From Bacteroidia bacterium (GTDB lineage: Bacteria; Bacteroidota; Bacteroidia; J057): 64,000 nucleotides of DNA. The first letter of the stretch is position 1. The number at the start of each line of letters is the position of its first letter. Location of the stretch: positions 1 to 64,000 of the forward strand of contig JALEFZ010000059.1 in NCBI GenBank assembly GCA_022760475.1. The letters are read 5' to 3'. The position numbers were made by a program, and so were the translations under genes. The notes under the pieces are model-generated. The model had not been told where the DNA came from. It did no database searches and saw only the letters and a program-made list of their open reading frames with translations. This document shows positions 8,599 through 18,865 of this stretch, in pieces.

Positions 8599-9675
8599 TT
8601 ATATGTCCACTCGTACACCCAATACAAGGGTTCCACCAAATGGATTGGTTGTACGGTAACTCATGTCTAATGAAAATTTGGAATAGATCTCTTTTCCCTC
8701 CAAATCCCTGCGGCCACTTTTGAATGGAACCTGAAAAGTAGCTCCGGTACCCAGGCCTGTAAATGCATTATACCTGCCATCGATACCAATTGTTTCACCA
8801 AATATACCATTTTCATACAAAAATGATGCTCTTAAGATAACATATTCTTTATATTTATAACTCAACCCCAAGCCACCCTGATTGTAATAGAATGAGTTTG
8901 AGATGAATCCGGCATTGGCGGTTACGGTATTGCTGTTGCCAAGGAAGAAGTCCAGAGAGGCTCCCATTGATAGCATAGCTGGAAGTTCGAAGTTCTCTCC
9001 CTGCAGTGCGAGGGTACTGGTGAAGTCGTTGTTGGTATTGATCAATACCCTTCTAGTCAGTCCATCTCCATCGAAGTTCATGGTGGGGCCAACATTTCTG
9101 AGGGCGATTCCTAATTTCAAGCGATCTTTCTTACCTGTGCGGTACTGAACACCTGCGTCGAAGGCAACTCCGGTAGAAGCAACCTCAGGGGTAGACTCAC
9201 TGATTACACGTACAGTAGTACCTACATAGATCCTTTTTCCGAATCTTTTGGCATATGTAAGTCCCAGGTTCAGGTAAGTAACCCTAAATGTACCCAGAGA
9301 TCCATCAGGAACGGCCGCAGTCGTCCTTGGGATGTCTCCGAAGTTGAATGCGTTAATAGCCAAGCCGAGTGTTCCTCTATCGTCTCCAAGCTGCTGAGAT
9401 ACACCGAAGCAGTTGATGCGAATGTCTGATCCGATCAACCAGCGTGTATGAGAAAATAGCAGCTCGGTTCCCTCGGTACTTCCTACTCCTGCAGGATTAA
9501 CAAAAGAACTCTCAATGCCATCAGAATCTCCGATGTTGAGTCCGTTGAGAGCTGAAGACCTGGGTACATTGTTGATCAAAAGCTCTGTAGCTCCTGACTG
9601 CCCTACCCTTTCGGGCTGTGCATAAGCGACCAAAGCCCCCAGCAATATCAAAGTAAGTAGTAAATATTTTTTCAT
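8599..9675 (-). CDS. PorV/PorQ family outer-membrane beta-barrel protein
   Basis: Predicted 14-strand FadL-like barrel of the PorV/PorQ family. PorV shuttles T9SS cargo to the surface attachment complex, and paralogues of this kind are frequent. I chose ATG 9675, which places a clear signal peptide at the N-terminus (MKKYLLLTLILLGALVAYAQ), rather than the ATG six codons upstream. Typical pieces are the N-terminal SGATELLINNVPRSSALNG and FVNPAG, and alternating amphipathic strands to the end. It follows the large sorted protein by 72 bases in the same direction. Linkage to that protein's export is inferred from order. Confidence 0.8.
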   Translation of the reverse strand: MKKYLLLTLILLGALVAYAQPERVGQSGATELLINNVPRSSALNGLNIGDSDGIESSFVNPAGVGSTEGTELLFSHTRWLIGSDIRINCFGVSQQLGDDRGTLGLAINAFNFGDIPRTTAAVPDGSLGTFRVTYLNLGLTYAKRFGKRIYVGTTVRVISESTPEVASTGVAFDAGVQYRTGKKDRLKLGIALRNVGPTMNFDGDGLTRRVLINTNNDFTSTLALQGENFELPAMLSMGASLDFFLGNSNTVTANAGFISNSFYYNQGGLGLSYKYKEYVILRASFLYENGIFGETIGIDGRYNAFTGLGTGATFQVPFKSGRRDLEGKEIYSKFSLDMSYRTTNPFGGTLVLGVRVDI

Positions 9676-9747
9676 GAGATGTATTTCTTCCAAGTAATGA
9701 AATGTAGGGCAGAAAGCACCTCTGAAGTACTTTCTGCCATTTTGATA

Positions 9748-12700
9748 TTAGAAATTATCCAGGTCAATAGGTCTCATCACTGCGAAGAGTTTGATGATTT
9801 TCTCACCCAGGTTTTGATCGTCAATGTTTGCATCTATGTGGATGATATACATCCCACTCGCTACACCCACACCACTATGGTTTCTAAGATCCCAATCCAG
9901 GAAGGGGTTTTCATTGTCCTTGGTAAACTGTCTTACAAGGTGTCCATTGAGGGTAAAGATGCTAATGCGACACTTCTGTGGAAGGTTTGTAACTCTAACC
10001 CTGTTATCCAACTGGCCCGTTTCGTACTCGGAGTAGGCATAATATGGGTTAGGTACAACCAGGATTTTCTCTAGGGCATCTTCAGCCACCTCGACCTCTC
10101 CAGTCTGAGCAGCAATATCTACTGTATTAAACGCATACTGAGGAAGCTCGTCGCTACCAGCTACAGAACCAAAAGGTTGGTTCACCCTTAAGGATACTGT
10201 GGCATCTGTAGGAATATTTTGAGGAGTGGCAAACTCAAATCCTTCATTCACGAAGGGAATACCTACCCATGCAACGTTTTTATAGGCGTCCTTCAGGTTG
10301 TTTCCTGTATTATCGAAGAAGATAGCTTGAGCAAAGTTCAGGATACCAGATTCATCAGCATTGGTCAGGAACTGTCTTAGGTTCTCACATCCGTCATACA
10401 GCTCATTGGTAACGTAAACATAGTGTCTTCCCGCAGCCTGATCAAAGCTAAAGTTGCTCTGGCTGAAGATATTGGAAGTAGGGTTCCAAAGCATGTCATT
10501 ACCATTGTTGGCCTGATCCCATGTACTCTCACCAAAGAATACGTTCACTCGCTCACCTGTATTTACATTGATGGCATATCCAGGGAACCATCCCAAACCA
10601 TGATTGGTTCTGGTTCTGGCACCTTCGGAGTTTCCATCTTTATCTACATTGTCGGTCCACTTGGCAGACAGTGGCCATGCGCCAGACCCAAGGCCTGAAC
10701 CTGGGCTGGTTTCTACAACCACACATCTTGACCATTTTGTGATATCGGCAGTAAATACAATGTCTACATCCGGCAGTTCGTTGAAGGTAATCAACTCTTG
10801 TGGAGTAACCTGGCGGTTATTAGAGACAGGCCCTTGTGGAAGACCGGGAGCGATGCCTCCACCTTGGGGTCCATTACTGAAGGCTCTCGCGATTGAGAAC
10901 GGCCCCCAAGATCCATTTATAAAACCATCCTGGAAGAATTCAAACTTATCATAGTTTCTAGCTGCCCAGAACTCGGCTCCTGTAAGGAGTCTCATCCAGT
11001 CCCATGCACCTCCAAAAGAAGATTCGTTATCTGGAAGTCCATTCAACCATGGCTGACCGGGATCGGCATAAGTAATGTCTCCTCCAATTACACCCATTCT
11101 TCCTTCTTCGTCAAGGGTATCTCCCGCTGCCATTACATCAGTAATGGTAATGGATATCCCTCTGTCCTCAATAACCCTTTCTGTGCCCGCAAGTGGTTCA
11201 GGTCTAGGTTTGGCAGGGACATCATTGGATCTGATTCTATAAGTAGATCTGTAGACTGGATTGGTTAGGGATACATTAGCATCATCTCCTTCAAACAACA
11301 TCCAGTCTGAATAAATCAAGTCAAAAATGGTGTCGCCACCTACATCTACAGAAACAAGCTCTTTGTTGACCAATGAGTCTGTCGTAATTAATAATTTGTA
11401 GTATTTGCCTTGAATTTTCTTAGGATCTACAACTTTAACTTCGATTGGCGAAGCTCCGCCCTGATATTTCAGTTCGTTTACAGAGTTGTTTTGCACAATT
11501 TCTTCCACAGATGATGGGTCTAGCCTTACGAAGACTCCACCGTTTCCTACACCTGCGATCTTGGATACTGATACTCCGTCTCCATATTCACTGTTGATGA
11601 CTGTCCCTACCTTTTCGATTTCTTCAGGATGTGGCAATGCAGACACTACTTGATAGAATCTATTACCCTGAACAAACTTTCTACCATCGGAAGTAGAATC
11701 ATTGTATGCATAGGCAATGGCCGCGTAGTAATAGTTGGTGTAATTCTTCAGACGGGTGTCAGCCCCCTGAGCAAAGAAGTCTTTATCCAGGCGAATGGAG
11801 TGGAAAATGCCTTCATTGGCTCCCTGCACCATTACTTCGTCGAGGATGATTCCTCCTTCCAGTCCTTCAACAGAAGATACCGTACGGTTTACGATGGTAG
11901 CAACATTGTCTTCGACATCACACTGAGCCACAATCCTTGCACGGTCGGGGTTATTCAATTCGTTAGGTCCAACAGTTCCGTCAGCCAATTGATAGATGAT
12001 ATATCCCTGGAATTCAAATACTGAGTCAGGGATACCACCCGCCTTCAATACGGGGTCAGCCTGACGGTAAGATTCGTTGAAGTTGTTTCTCACAGTGGCA
12101 AGCTCTTCGGGATATCCCCAGCTAAGCAGCAATTCCTGATCATATTCTGATACGGCCAATTCTGGAGCATCAGGACCGTCCAATAACTGGAAGCCATTGT
12201 CAAAGAGTGCCTGGGCTACTCTGTCCGCTTTTATCAGCTCACATACCGAACCAAACTGGTCATTGAAGAATCCTCTAGCCCATACCACACCCGTTACAAT
12301 CTCATTTACAGCACCTGGCTGTAGGGTAAATGGTCCTGCAGACTGGATGAATCGGCGGTCAGCAGCAGGGTTGTCAGCTGTAACCTCTGTCCATTCCGAA
12401 TTTGGAGCGGCTGGTCCAAGACAGGCATCCCCTGGGAACATGAAGTTGGTGGGAACACCCGGGCTTTGGGCACCATAACCAGAACCATCACCTCCATTGG
12501 AGTGGTTGTCTACGATAGGTGTACCATCTTTCCAGAACCCTGAAAGGTATCCGTAGTAATGCTGGGCAATACTTGGGTTTCCGGTTAGAGAGAAGTCATT
12601 GTTATAGTAAACAAATTTTGACATGATGATGGTCTCATTAGGCTCATCAATCATACCGTCTTTGTCGTTATCAATTCCATCATTGGGGTCAGCAAGTGGC

Positions 12701-13746
12701 CCTTGGAAGAAGTCTACTCCGACAGCAGGAGGGTTAAGGCCATAACCTGTTGCTCCGTTGTCATTGTCATCTCCATTATAACAGAAACCCAGACCCAAAG
12801 TAGTATCACAGCCTACGTAGTCATCGTTGAAGGTACCAAGGTCAGCATCTACCCACTGTCCAATGTAGGTATCGTTCAGTCTTTGGCTGGATCTGTTGAT
12901 TACCGTTTGTCTGTAGAAGGTCATGTCATTCACCGCATTCGCAGTGGTGAAGGCAAAGGCAAGCATATGAATTTCAACCCCGATAGGTTGTCCACCTGTT
13001 TCGGTGTGTACGTTTCCTTTGTCATTAACTATCCACCAGATTGCCTGATCTCCCTGGATCGCAGGATAATCACCAGCAGCGGGATTGTACTCTAGCGGAT
13101 TACCATCTACATCCACGAAAGGAGCCGCATAAAGGACAGTACCGTCAGGTCTGAATGCTTCAAGGATGTTTCCGTCTGCATCTACCCAAAGTGGGTTGTT
13201 GGGGTTTCCAACTGCAGGCCAGTTAAGCACATTGGGATAGTTCTGGGCATCGTCTAGTGTTCCATCAGCAAAATCGGCCAAAAAGGCGTCGATCTCTGTT
13301 TTGTTGATTTTGAACATCTTGTTCCAGGCCTCACAGGTTTCAGCTCCGGTAGAAGCAGCTCCACCTGAGGTGCCACCGGTCAATGGCCCTGGCCAGAAGT
13401 CTAGTCCACTTTGACGATAGGTCTGCGCGGCAATTCTAAGGTTGCCTGCATCATCAAGACCTCCAATCCAAAGGGAACTGGCAAACATGGAGTGCCTGTT
13501 AGACCCTTTAGGAATTTCATAACGTGGAGCCCCGACAAGGTCCCACCACATATCACCACCATTGTGGAGCAAACAACGGACGTTGTTGATGTCCAACTGT
13601 GAAGAAGCCGATGGAGGTGAACAATCACTCGAAACACGGTATGCTACGCCCCTTCTAGGCTTCACACCTTCGGGAACTTCTGCCCAAATACCATTCACGA
13701 GGAACAGTAGGCTAATCAGAAGTACCCAAGTATTAGTTTGGTTCAT
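9748..13746 (-). CDS. Large secreted surface protein with T9SS-type C-terminal sorting region
   Basis: A 1332-residue exported protein of unknown function. It has a Sec signal peptide (residues 1-22, ending near GIWA). The body shows a DNDKDGMIDEPNE segment typical of calcium-binding linkers and many aromatic, Asn-rich beta segments. The C-terminus (about 1225-1332) reads as an Ig-like T9SS sorting domain: VVPNPY, then RISIFTLNGHLVRQF and SGMYIIHI, with an unusual extension past the usual end. I recognise no catalytic motif. It sits 23 bases downstream of a TonB receptor and upstream of a PorV-like barrel. This order suggests a dedicated receptor, exported protein and shuttle set (inference). 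Confidence 0.82.
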   Translation of the reverse strand: MNQTNTWVLLISLLFLVNGIWAEVPEGVKPRRGVAYRVSSDCSPPSASSQLDINNVRCLLHNGGDMWWDLVGAPRYEIPKGSNRHSMFASSLWIGGLDDAGNLRIAAQTYRQSGLDFWPGPLTGGTSGGAASTGAETCEAWNKMFKINKTEIDAFLADFADGTLDDAQNYPNVLNWPAVGNPNNPLWVDADGNILEAFRPDGTVLYAAPFVDVDGNPLEYNPAAGDYPAIQGDQAIWWIVNDKGNVHTETGGQPIGVEIHMLAFAFTTANAVNDMTFYRQTVINRSSQRLNDTYIGQWVDADLGTFNDDYVGCDTTLGLGFCYNGDDNDNGATGYGLNPPAVGVDFFQGPLADPNDGIDNDKDGMIDEPNETIIMSKFVYYNNDFSLTGNPSIAQHYYGYLSGFWKDGTPIVDNHSNGGDGSGYGAQSPGVPTNFMFPGDACLGPAAPNSEWTEVTADNPAADRRFIQSAGPFTLQPGAVNEIVTGVVWARGFFNDQFGSVCELIKADRVAQALFDNGFQLLDGPDAPELAVSEYDQELLLSWGYPEELATVRNNFNESYRQADPVLKAGGIPDSVFEFQGYIIYQLADGTVGPNELNNPDRARIVAQCDVEDNVATIVNRTVSSVEGLEGGIILDEVMVQGANEGIFHSIRLDKDFFAQGADTRLKNYTNYYYAAIAYAYNDSTSDGRKFVQGNRFYQVVSALPHPEEIEKVGTVINSEYGDGVSVSKIAGVGNGGVFVRLDPSSVEEIVQNNSVNELKYQGGASPIEVKVVDPKKIQGKYYKLLITTDSLVNKELVSVDVGGDTIFDLIYSDWMLFEGDDANVSLTNPVYRSTYRIRSNDVPAKPRPEPLAGTERVIEDRGISITITDVMAAGDTLDEEGRMGVIGGDITYADPGQPWLNGLPDNESSFGGAWDWMRLLTGAEFWAARNYDKFEFFQDGFINGSWGPFSIARAFSNGPQGGGIAPGLPQGPVSNNRQVTPQELITFNELPDVDIVFTADITKWSRCVVVETSPGSGLGSGAWPLSAKWTDNVDKDGNSEGARTRTNHGLGWFPGYAINVNTGERVNVFFGESTWDQANNGNDMLWNPTSNIFSQSNFSFDQAAGRHYVYVTNELYDGCENLRQFLTNADESGILNFAQAIFFDNTGNNLKDAYKNVAWVGIPFVNEGFEFATPQNIPTDATVSLRVNQPFGSVAGSDELPQYAFNTVDIAAQTGEVEVAEDALEKILVVPNPYYAYSEYETGQLDNRVRVTNLPQKCRISIFTLNGHLVRQFTKDNENPFLDWDLRNHSGVGVASGMYIIHIDANIDDQNLGEKIIKLFAVMRPIDLDNF

Positions 13747-13769
13747 ATTAGTATGCTTAGCTTGCTTTC

Positions 13770-16700
13770 TTAGAAATTAAACATCAATCCCAGGCGAATT
13801 CTGCGTGGCAAAGAGTAGTTGCCAGGGTTCTGAAGGCGAACATTGTAAAGATCCACAAAGGAAACAGGGTCAATCTGGTTTAGGATCGCCTGCTGTCCAA
13901 GGTCGCTCTGTAAGTACCCATCATCATCAGGAAGACCGGTGAAGCGGTAAACATTCAGGATGTTCAGGGTATTCAAGGCGTTTAGCATGGTGATGTACAC
14001 ATTCATGTTGTACTCTCTGCTCTGGGTTCCATCAGCCTTCCTCTTACCTCCAAAGTTGAAGGTCTTGTCAGCCCTGATATCAAGTCTGAACGTCCATGGC
14101 TTTCTGGCTCCGTTTGGAGAGCCTAACAATTGGCTCACAGTAGCTACACCAGACTGAACAGTAGGAGTAGGCACGGTATTTTTGGAATAAGGAGTACCAG
14201 ATCCAATCTGACCGATGAAGTTAATACCGGCATTTTTCAATGGGTAGAATGTATTCTCTCCAATGGTAAATCCAGGACCAAAGGCTCTACGCAAGAAGCG
14301 GTAATCCAGATTTACAGAGATTCTGTGGCGCTGGTCAGTATTGATCGGCTGAGGAGCTCGTAGGATACCTACTCCTTCCAGGAAGTTCACTACCGAACGA
14401 GCAGAGGAGAAGGATGAACCAGTCGCGTCTGCAAACTGCAAGGTATAGGCTGCCCTCAGCTGTACATTTCTGGTTCTACGCATGTCAAAGATAAACGCAA
14501 AACCCTTAATGGTACCGAAGTCCAGGTTGTCGTATGTATCGTAAGAGAATGGATAAGCATTGTTGTAGCGGCGGAAACGAATCATGTTGCGCTGCTCACG
14601 GTAGAAGGCAGAAAGGGTAAGACCTACTTTCTCTCCAATTCTTTGCTTAAATCCTGCTTCATAGTCGATGGTAATCTCAGGCCTTAAGTTAGGGTTGTTT
14701 ACCTCAACTGTTGGTCTATTTGCCAAGAAAAGGTAGTCAAGCAACTGTCCTGCAACAAGTGAACTGGAAGTGTTGCTGATCTGTCCAGGTCTCTGAGCCA
14801 GTACATCGTAGTGAGCGAAGAACAAGGCTTGGTCAGAAATCGGGAAGGAGAACGAAATCCTTGGCATTGGAGTGATCTGAGGAACATAATCCCTGAAAGA
14901 CTCCTGTGTAACTACTGCATCAATGGCGTTGCCTTCATTGTCAACCGTAGGCTGAAGGGCAGGGATTGGACGACCTCCAGGAGAAAGCCTTGCAATTTCC
15001 TGAGAAGAGATAGGAGTACCATTGGCATCAAACCAGGACTCTCCATTTCTATACCCAATGATCTGGTCAAAATTATCTTCCGAGTTCACATAGGGGACAA
15101 AATCAGCCCCAATACCTGTAGGAAGGCTAAACTGTTCAATGTTACCAATCTGCCCCGTTGCTACTTCTCCTGCTGTGTAGAAAGGAGAAAGAGAGAATGG
15201 ATCATTCAATACCAATTGGTTTGCATCGAAGCGGTCAACACGAAGACCTACATTGAAGATAATATCCTCAAATTCAAACTGATCCTGGATAAAGGCTGAG
15301 ATATAGGTAGGTGCAAATGCGTTTTGCGGCCTATTTGTAGAGTCTGAGAAAATATTATTCGGGTTTACTCTAGCCTGCCTTTCACCCTTGAAGTTATAAC
15401 CATAGTAGTTTACAACCTGGAAAGTACCGTCATTCAACAGCTCATCGGCTGTAAAGAGGTCCAGAGATAGCTGCTCGGGTCTAAGGGCATCAGTATTGAT
15501 GAAGTCAAGGCTATTTTCGGCCAAGCCCAGAATTTGAGTTCTCAATCGCTTGTCAAACTCAGTCTGGTCAGATGCACTGAAACGACGTGGTACCAATACC
15601 GAGTCATTCCATACCCCTGAGTTATTAGTCGTGTAAGTGAATTTACTTGGATCGTCTTCCAGGTTAAGGATGTGGAAGTTGGCAAGCTGTCTCATGAGTG
15701 GCCAAAGGGAAGAAGCGGAAAGTCCCCAGAAGCGTTCTGTTCTTTGCTCAAATTCAAAACCAACCTTCAAGTTATGAGCTTTGATCTCCGCAGTCGCCTG
15801 GCCAATGATCCTCGCCTGGTCAAATTCGAATTTTGTATATCCACCTGATTGTGCACCAATTCCTGTAAACAAGGAGTAAACGCTTCTTGGTCCTCCACCG
15901 TTTAGGATACCCTGACGAAAGGAAAGTTCATTCAAACTGCTGATGTTGAAAACAGAAGCATCCGTAAAGTTCCCTGTCAAGCCTGGAATATTGGTAATTC
16001 CATTGTTAGCGACATAATCAAAAATCAGGTTGTTATGGTTTGCGTGGTAAGGAAGGCGGGTCTCCTCATCATTGAACCTCAAGTTTTGAGGACGGAAACC
16101 ATTGGAAATCCAATAAGGGGCAGAAGATATCGGATCGTTTGGATCATAGCCTGCGTTTGCAAGGACATAGTTAGGTTCAAGGTCAAAATCAAATGATCCT
16201 ACATAACCGTAATCAAAGTAGTTATCCCTGAACTGGCCATTGATGAAGAAACGGTTGTACCTGGAGAAGTCTGCTTGTAAGGTATAGAACAGGTTTCTAA
16301 TGGTAGAATTTTTCTTACCCTGAAAGTTCTGCTGGAACCTCACATAACCCCTGTAGGTTTGGCCTTCAAAAATTGAATTTGGATCTGGAGCAAAAAGCAT
16401 ATTGGAAAGGCTCCAACGATCCGTTCGTAAGAATTCGTAGTTACCACCTACCTTGACAAGGATATTGTCTGTTGGCTGGAAGTCCAGGCGAACAAGTCCT
16501 CTCGCAGTAAGGCTGGTGTTATTGGTTTTGGCTGCAACCTGTCTTACATCACTTTCACGGATGTAGTTTCCATTTGACCGGAAGGATAGGTTGTCCTCAG
16601 AAATCCTCAAGGGATTTTGACGGAGAGAGTCAAGCAGACCATCTCTAAGTTCGAAAATCCCCAAAGCTGCAGGAGACTGGTCTCCATCGTAGATTACCTC

Positions 16701-17528
16701 ACCATTGATAAAGAATCCTAGCAATGAAGATTTGTATTCCGAACCATCAATAGTTTTGGTCTTGGTAATTAGTGGCCCACTAAGGGTAAGTGCGGCCAGA
16801 TTTCTGTTATAAGCGTCAAGAAACTGGCTGGTAACCAGCTCGACACCTCCACTGAAAGTAGAAGCAGGGTTGGCGGTGGTGATGTTGATCACACCACCTG
16901 TGAAGTCTCCAAATTCTGCTGGAGTACCACCCGTAATTACCTGTAATTCTGCAATAGATGCCTGTGGGATAGGATTTCGGCCTCGAATCTTCACACCGTC
17001 CACATAATAAACAGTTGAGGAGCTCCTTGCACCCCTAATGCTCAATGCGCCACCCTCATCGGCCTGAAAAACACCAGCTGTAAGTGCGGCGAGGGTGTTT
17101 ACATTCCTTGTACCTGCATTGTTTACATCGGTATTGTTAAGACTGGTACCTACAATCGGGCTCTTTTCGAATGGCCCTTCTTCATAAATGGTTACCGTCT
17201 CAATGGTGTAGCCCTGAGAGAATTTAAGCTCTACATTTCGGGTCTGGTTGGCCTTGATAGGTACATCGTTTATCGTAGCACTTCCTCCCTGAAACTTCGC
17301 TTCTACCCTATAGGTACCAGGTGCGATGGGTTGGATACTGAAAAAACCTGTTTCGTCCGAGATAGCTCCATGCTTGAATGTTTCCCCGGAGTATACAAAA
17401 ACGCTGGCGAAGGATAGTGGATTTCCATCCTGATCCAGAACTTTTCCAGCAAGCTTTCCGTTTTGAGCATGTATACCCGTAATGAAAAGCCCTAGAAAAA
17501 GGCAAAAAATACTCAGTCTGTGTAGCAT
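13770..17528 (-). CDS. TonB-dependent receptor with carboxypeptidase-regulatory-like N-terminal domain
   Basis: Outer-membrane receptor of 1252 residues energised by TonB. After a signal peptide (1-21) comes a carboxypeptidase-regulatory-like domain (about 24-105, GKLAGKVLDQDGNPLSFASV). A plug domain (about 125-230) follows, with SIRGARSSSTVYYVDGVKI and TGGTPAEFGDFTGGVINI. The rest is a long barrel ending in LRIRLGLMFNF-like strands with a terminal Phe. It is larger than siderophore receptors, as usual for Bacteroidota glycan or protein receptors. First gene of a three-gene minus-strand unit; a 322-base intergenic region separates it from the divergent M48 gene. No SusD-like lipoprotein is adjacent, so it is not a classical SusCD pair. 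Confidence 0.92.
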   Translation of the reverse strand: MLHRLSIFCLFLGLFITGIHAQNGKLAGKVLDQDGNPLSFASVFVYSGETFKHGAISDETGFFSIQPIAPGTYRVEAKFQGGSATINDVPIKANQTRNVELKFSQGYTIETVTIYEEGPFEKSPIVGTSLNNTDVNNAGTRNVNTLAALTAGVFQADEGGALSIRGARSSSTVYYVDGVKIRGRNPIPQASIAELQVITGGTPAEFGDFTGGVINITTANPASTFSGGVELVTSQFLDAYNRNLAALTLSGPLITKTKTIDGSEYKSSLLGFFINGEVIYDGDQSPAALGIFELRDGLLDSLRQNPLRISEDNLSFRSNGNYIRESDVRQVAAKTNNTSLTARGLVRLDFQPTDNILVKVGGNYEFLRTDRWSLSNMLFAPDPNSIFEGQTYRGYVRFQQNFQGKKNSTIRNLFYTLQADFSRYNRFFINGQFRDNYFDYGYVGSFDFDLEPNYVLANAGYDPNDPISSAPYWISNGFRPQNLRFNDEETRLPYHANHNNLIFDYVANNGITNIPGLTGNFTDASVFNISSLNELSFRQGILNGGGPRSVYSLFTGIGAQSGGYTKFEFDQARIIGQATAEIKAHNLKVGFEFEQRTERFWGLSASSLWPLMRQLANFHILNLEDDPSKFTYTTNNSGVWNDSVLVPRRFSASDQTEFDKRLRTQILGLAENSLDFINTDALRPEQLSLDLFTADELLNDGTFQVVNYYGYNFKGERQARVNPNNIFSDSTNRPQNAFAPTYISAFIQDQFEFEDIIFNVGLRVDRFDANQLVLNDPFSLSPFYTAGEVATGQIGNIEQFSLPTGIGADFVPYVNSEDNFDQIIGYRNGESWFDANGTPISSQEIARLSPGGRPIPALQPTVDNEGNAIDAVVTQESFRDYVPQITPMPRISFSFPISDQALFFAHYDVLAQRPGQISNTSSSLVAGQLLDYLFLANRPTVEVNNPNLRPEITIDYEAGFKQRIGEKVGLTLSAFYREQRNMIRFRRYNNAYPFSYDTYDNLDFGTIKGFAFIFDMRRTRNVQLRAAYTLQFADATGSSFSSARSVVNFLEGVGILRAPQPINTDQRHRISVNLDYRFLRRAFGPGFTIGENTFYPLKNAGINFIGQIGSGTPYSKNTVPTPTVQSGVATVSQLLGSPNGARKPWTFRLDIRADKTFNFGGKRKADGTQSREYNMNVYITMLNALNTLNILNVYRFTGLPDDDGYLQSDLGQQAILNQIDPVSFVDLYNVRLQNPGNYSLPRRIRLGLMFNF

Positions 17529-17850
17529 ATGTTCAATAGGCTGGTGTTTTAATACAAGATGCCGAAATAATAAACGATAAATTAGTTAATGAACTTTCAT
17601 AAATCCAAATTAGAGGCGACTATTTAAGGGAATCAGCAGCCCCAACAGGAGATTTATTTTAACAGATTTACAAATTTTGAATAACTAGCTATTATTTATG
17701 CAGTCTTTGTAAATCCAAAGTGTCTTTAAGCAGATTCTCCCATCCAAAAGCCATAGCTTCTATTTCTAATAGGTGATCAAGGCTATTTTGACCAAATGAT
17801 TTCTTATTTTTAGTCAAAATTACATTCTACTCAATCCAAAAAATTTTCTT
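17529..17850. other. Divergent intergenic region
   Basis: About 320 AT-rich bases between the receptor operon (minus) and the M48 protease gene (plus). No coding frame stands out. The only structured element seen is an eight-base inverted repeat at 17785-17820 (listed separately). No full TTTG/TAnnTTTG promoter pair was found for either gene. Confidence 0.5.
17785..17820. promoter_or_regulatory. Inverted repeat upstream of the M48 protease gene
   Basis: ATTTTGAC (17785-17792) and GTCAAAAT (17813-17820) form a perfect eight-base inverted repeat with a 20-base spacer, ending 30 bases before the ATG at 17851. The spacer contains TTATTTTTAG, which resembles a Bacteroidota -7 element but lacks the final G. 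An operator role is possible but unproven. Confidence 0.35.
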
Positions 17851-18702
17851 ATGAATTGGAACAAAGCCTTATTTGGACTTTTGGTGGCTGTCATGCTGGT
17901 TTCTTCATGTGCCAAAGTCCCCTTCACTGGCAGAAGGCAACTCAAAATGGTTCCCATCCCTACCATCAATAACATGAGTTTCGCCCAATACGATGCCTTC
18001 CTCAAAGAAAATAAAATAATCAATGGAGGATCTGAGGTTGCAATGGTTAGGAGGATTGGCAATAAGATGGTGAAAGCAGTAGATCTATATTACAAGCAAA
18101 ACGGCCTTGGAGATAAACTGAGCGAGTTTAATTGGGAATTCAATGTTGTGGACAACGATTCTGTTGTAAATGCTTTCTGTATGCCAGGAGGTAAGGTTGT
18201 GGTATACACAGGAATCATGAAAGTCGCTCAAAATGAAGATGGCCTTGCCGTAGTTATGGGGCATGAGATTGCCCATGCACTTGCCCACCATGGAAATGAA
18301 CGCATGACGCAGACCCTTGGGGTTCAAGGAGCCATTTCAGGGATTGACCTGGTACTCGCTGCCAGAACAGGCATGGCTGAAACTCCTGAGGAAGCACAAA
18401 AAAGGGCTTATACCCGTCAGGTTTTTGCTGCAGCCGCAGGTGTAGGTGCCCAGGTAGGCATACTACTCCCCTTTAGCAGGAAACATGAGTCCGAGGCAGA
18501 CAAGATTGGGCTGTATCTCCTGGCCATGTGTGGTTATGATGTCGATGCTGCAGCACCATTTTGGCAAAGAATGGCAAAAACGGGAGGCCAAGCACCGCCA
18601 GAGTTTTTAAGTACCCATCCCCACCCCGAAACACGCCAAGCAAACCTTACAAAGTGGGCCGCTGAAGCCAGAGAAATTGGCAAGAAGTATCCAGTCAAGT
18701 AA
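17851..18702 (+). CDS. M48 family metalloprotease lipoprotein
   Basis: Zinc protease of the periplasmic BepA/LoiP type, predicted to act in envelope protein quality control. Residues 1-20 form a lipoprotein signal with lipobox VSSC (Cys20). The zinc site is HEIAH (138-142) and the third ligand lies in SRKHESEADKIGL (about 212-224). The family block NAFCMPGGKVVVYTGI (107-122) precedes it. At 283 residues it lacks the TPR tail of BepA, so it is a compact form. It is followed by its own hairpin terminator and then an S41 protease, making two adjacent envelope proteases. Confidence 0.95.
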   Translation: MNWNKALFGLLVAVMLVSSCAKVPFTGRRQLKMVPIPTINNMSFAQYDAFLKENKIINGGSEVAMVRRIGNKMVKAVDLYYKQNGLGDKLSEFNWEFNVVDNDSVVNAFCMPGGKVVVYTGIMKVAQNEDGLAVVMGHEIAHALAHHGNERMTQTLGVQGAISGIDLVLAARTGMAETPEEAQKRAYTRQVFAAAAGVGAQVGILLPFSRKHESEADKIGLYLLAMCGYDVDAAAPFWQRMAKTGGQAPPEFLSTHPHPETRQANLTKWAAEAREIGKKYPVK

Positions 18703-18736
18703 GGAACTGAAAAATAGTTGTTAACAAGTTATTTTA

Positions 18737-18775
18737 ACATTGGAGTTCACTCTAAGTGGGCTCCAATGTTTTTTT
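18737..18775 (+). terminator. Intrinsic terminator after the M48 protease gene
   Basis: ACATTGGAG (18737-18745) pairs perfectly with CTCCAATGT (18761-18769) across a 15-base loop and is followed by a run of T residues to 18775. It lies 34 bases after the stop codon. Confidence 0.88.
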
Positions 18776-18865
18776 GGTAGAAATTGTTGTTTGCAAGCAT
18801 GACAGAGTGAGTGGCATGGCTTTGTCCCTGCCATTCTATATATTGTAAGTGCATATTTTATCCAG

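Noticed and set aside
9679..10074. 131-codon plus-strand frame spanning the end of the large surface protein gene
   Set aside because: Antisense shadow covering a conserved sorting domain on the minus strand.
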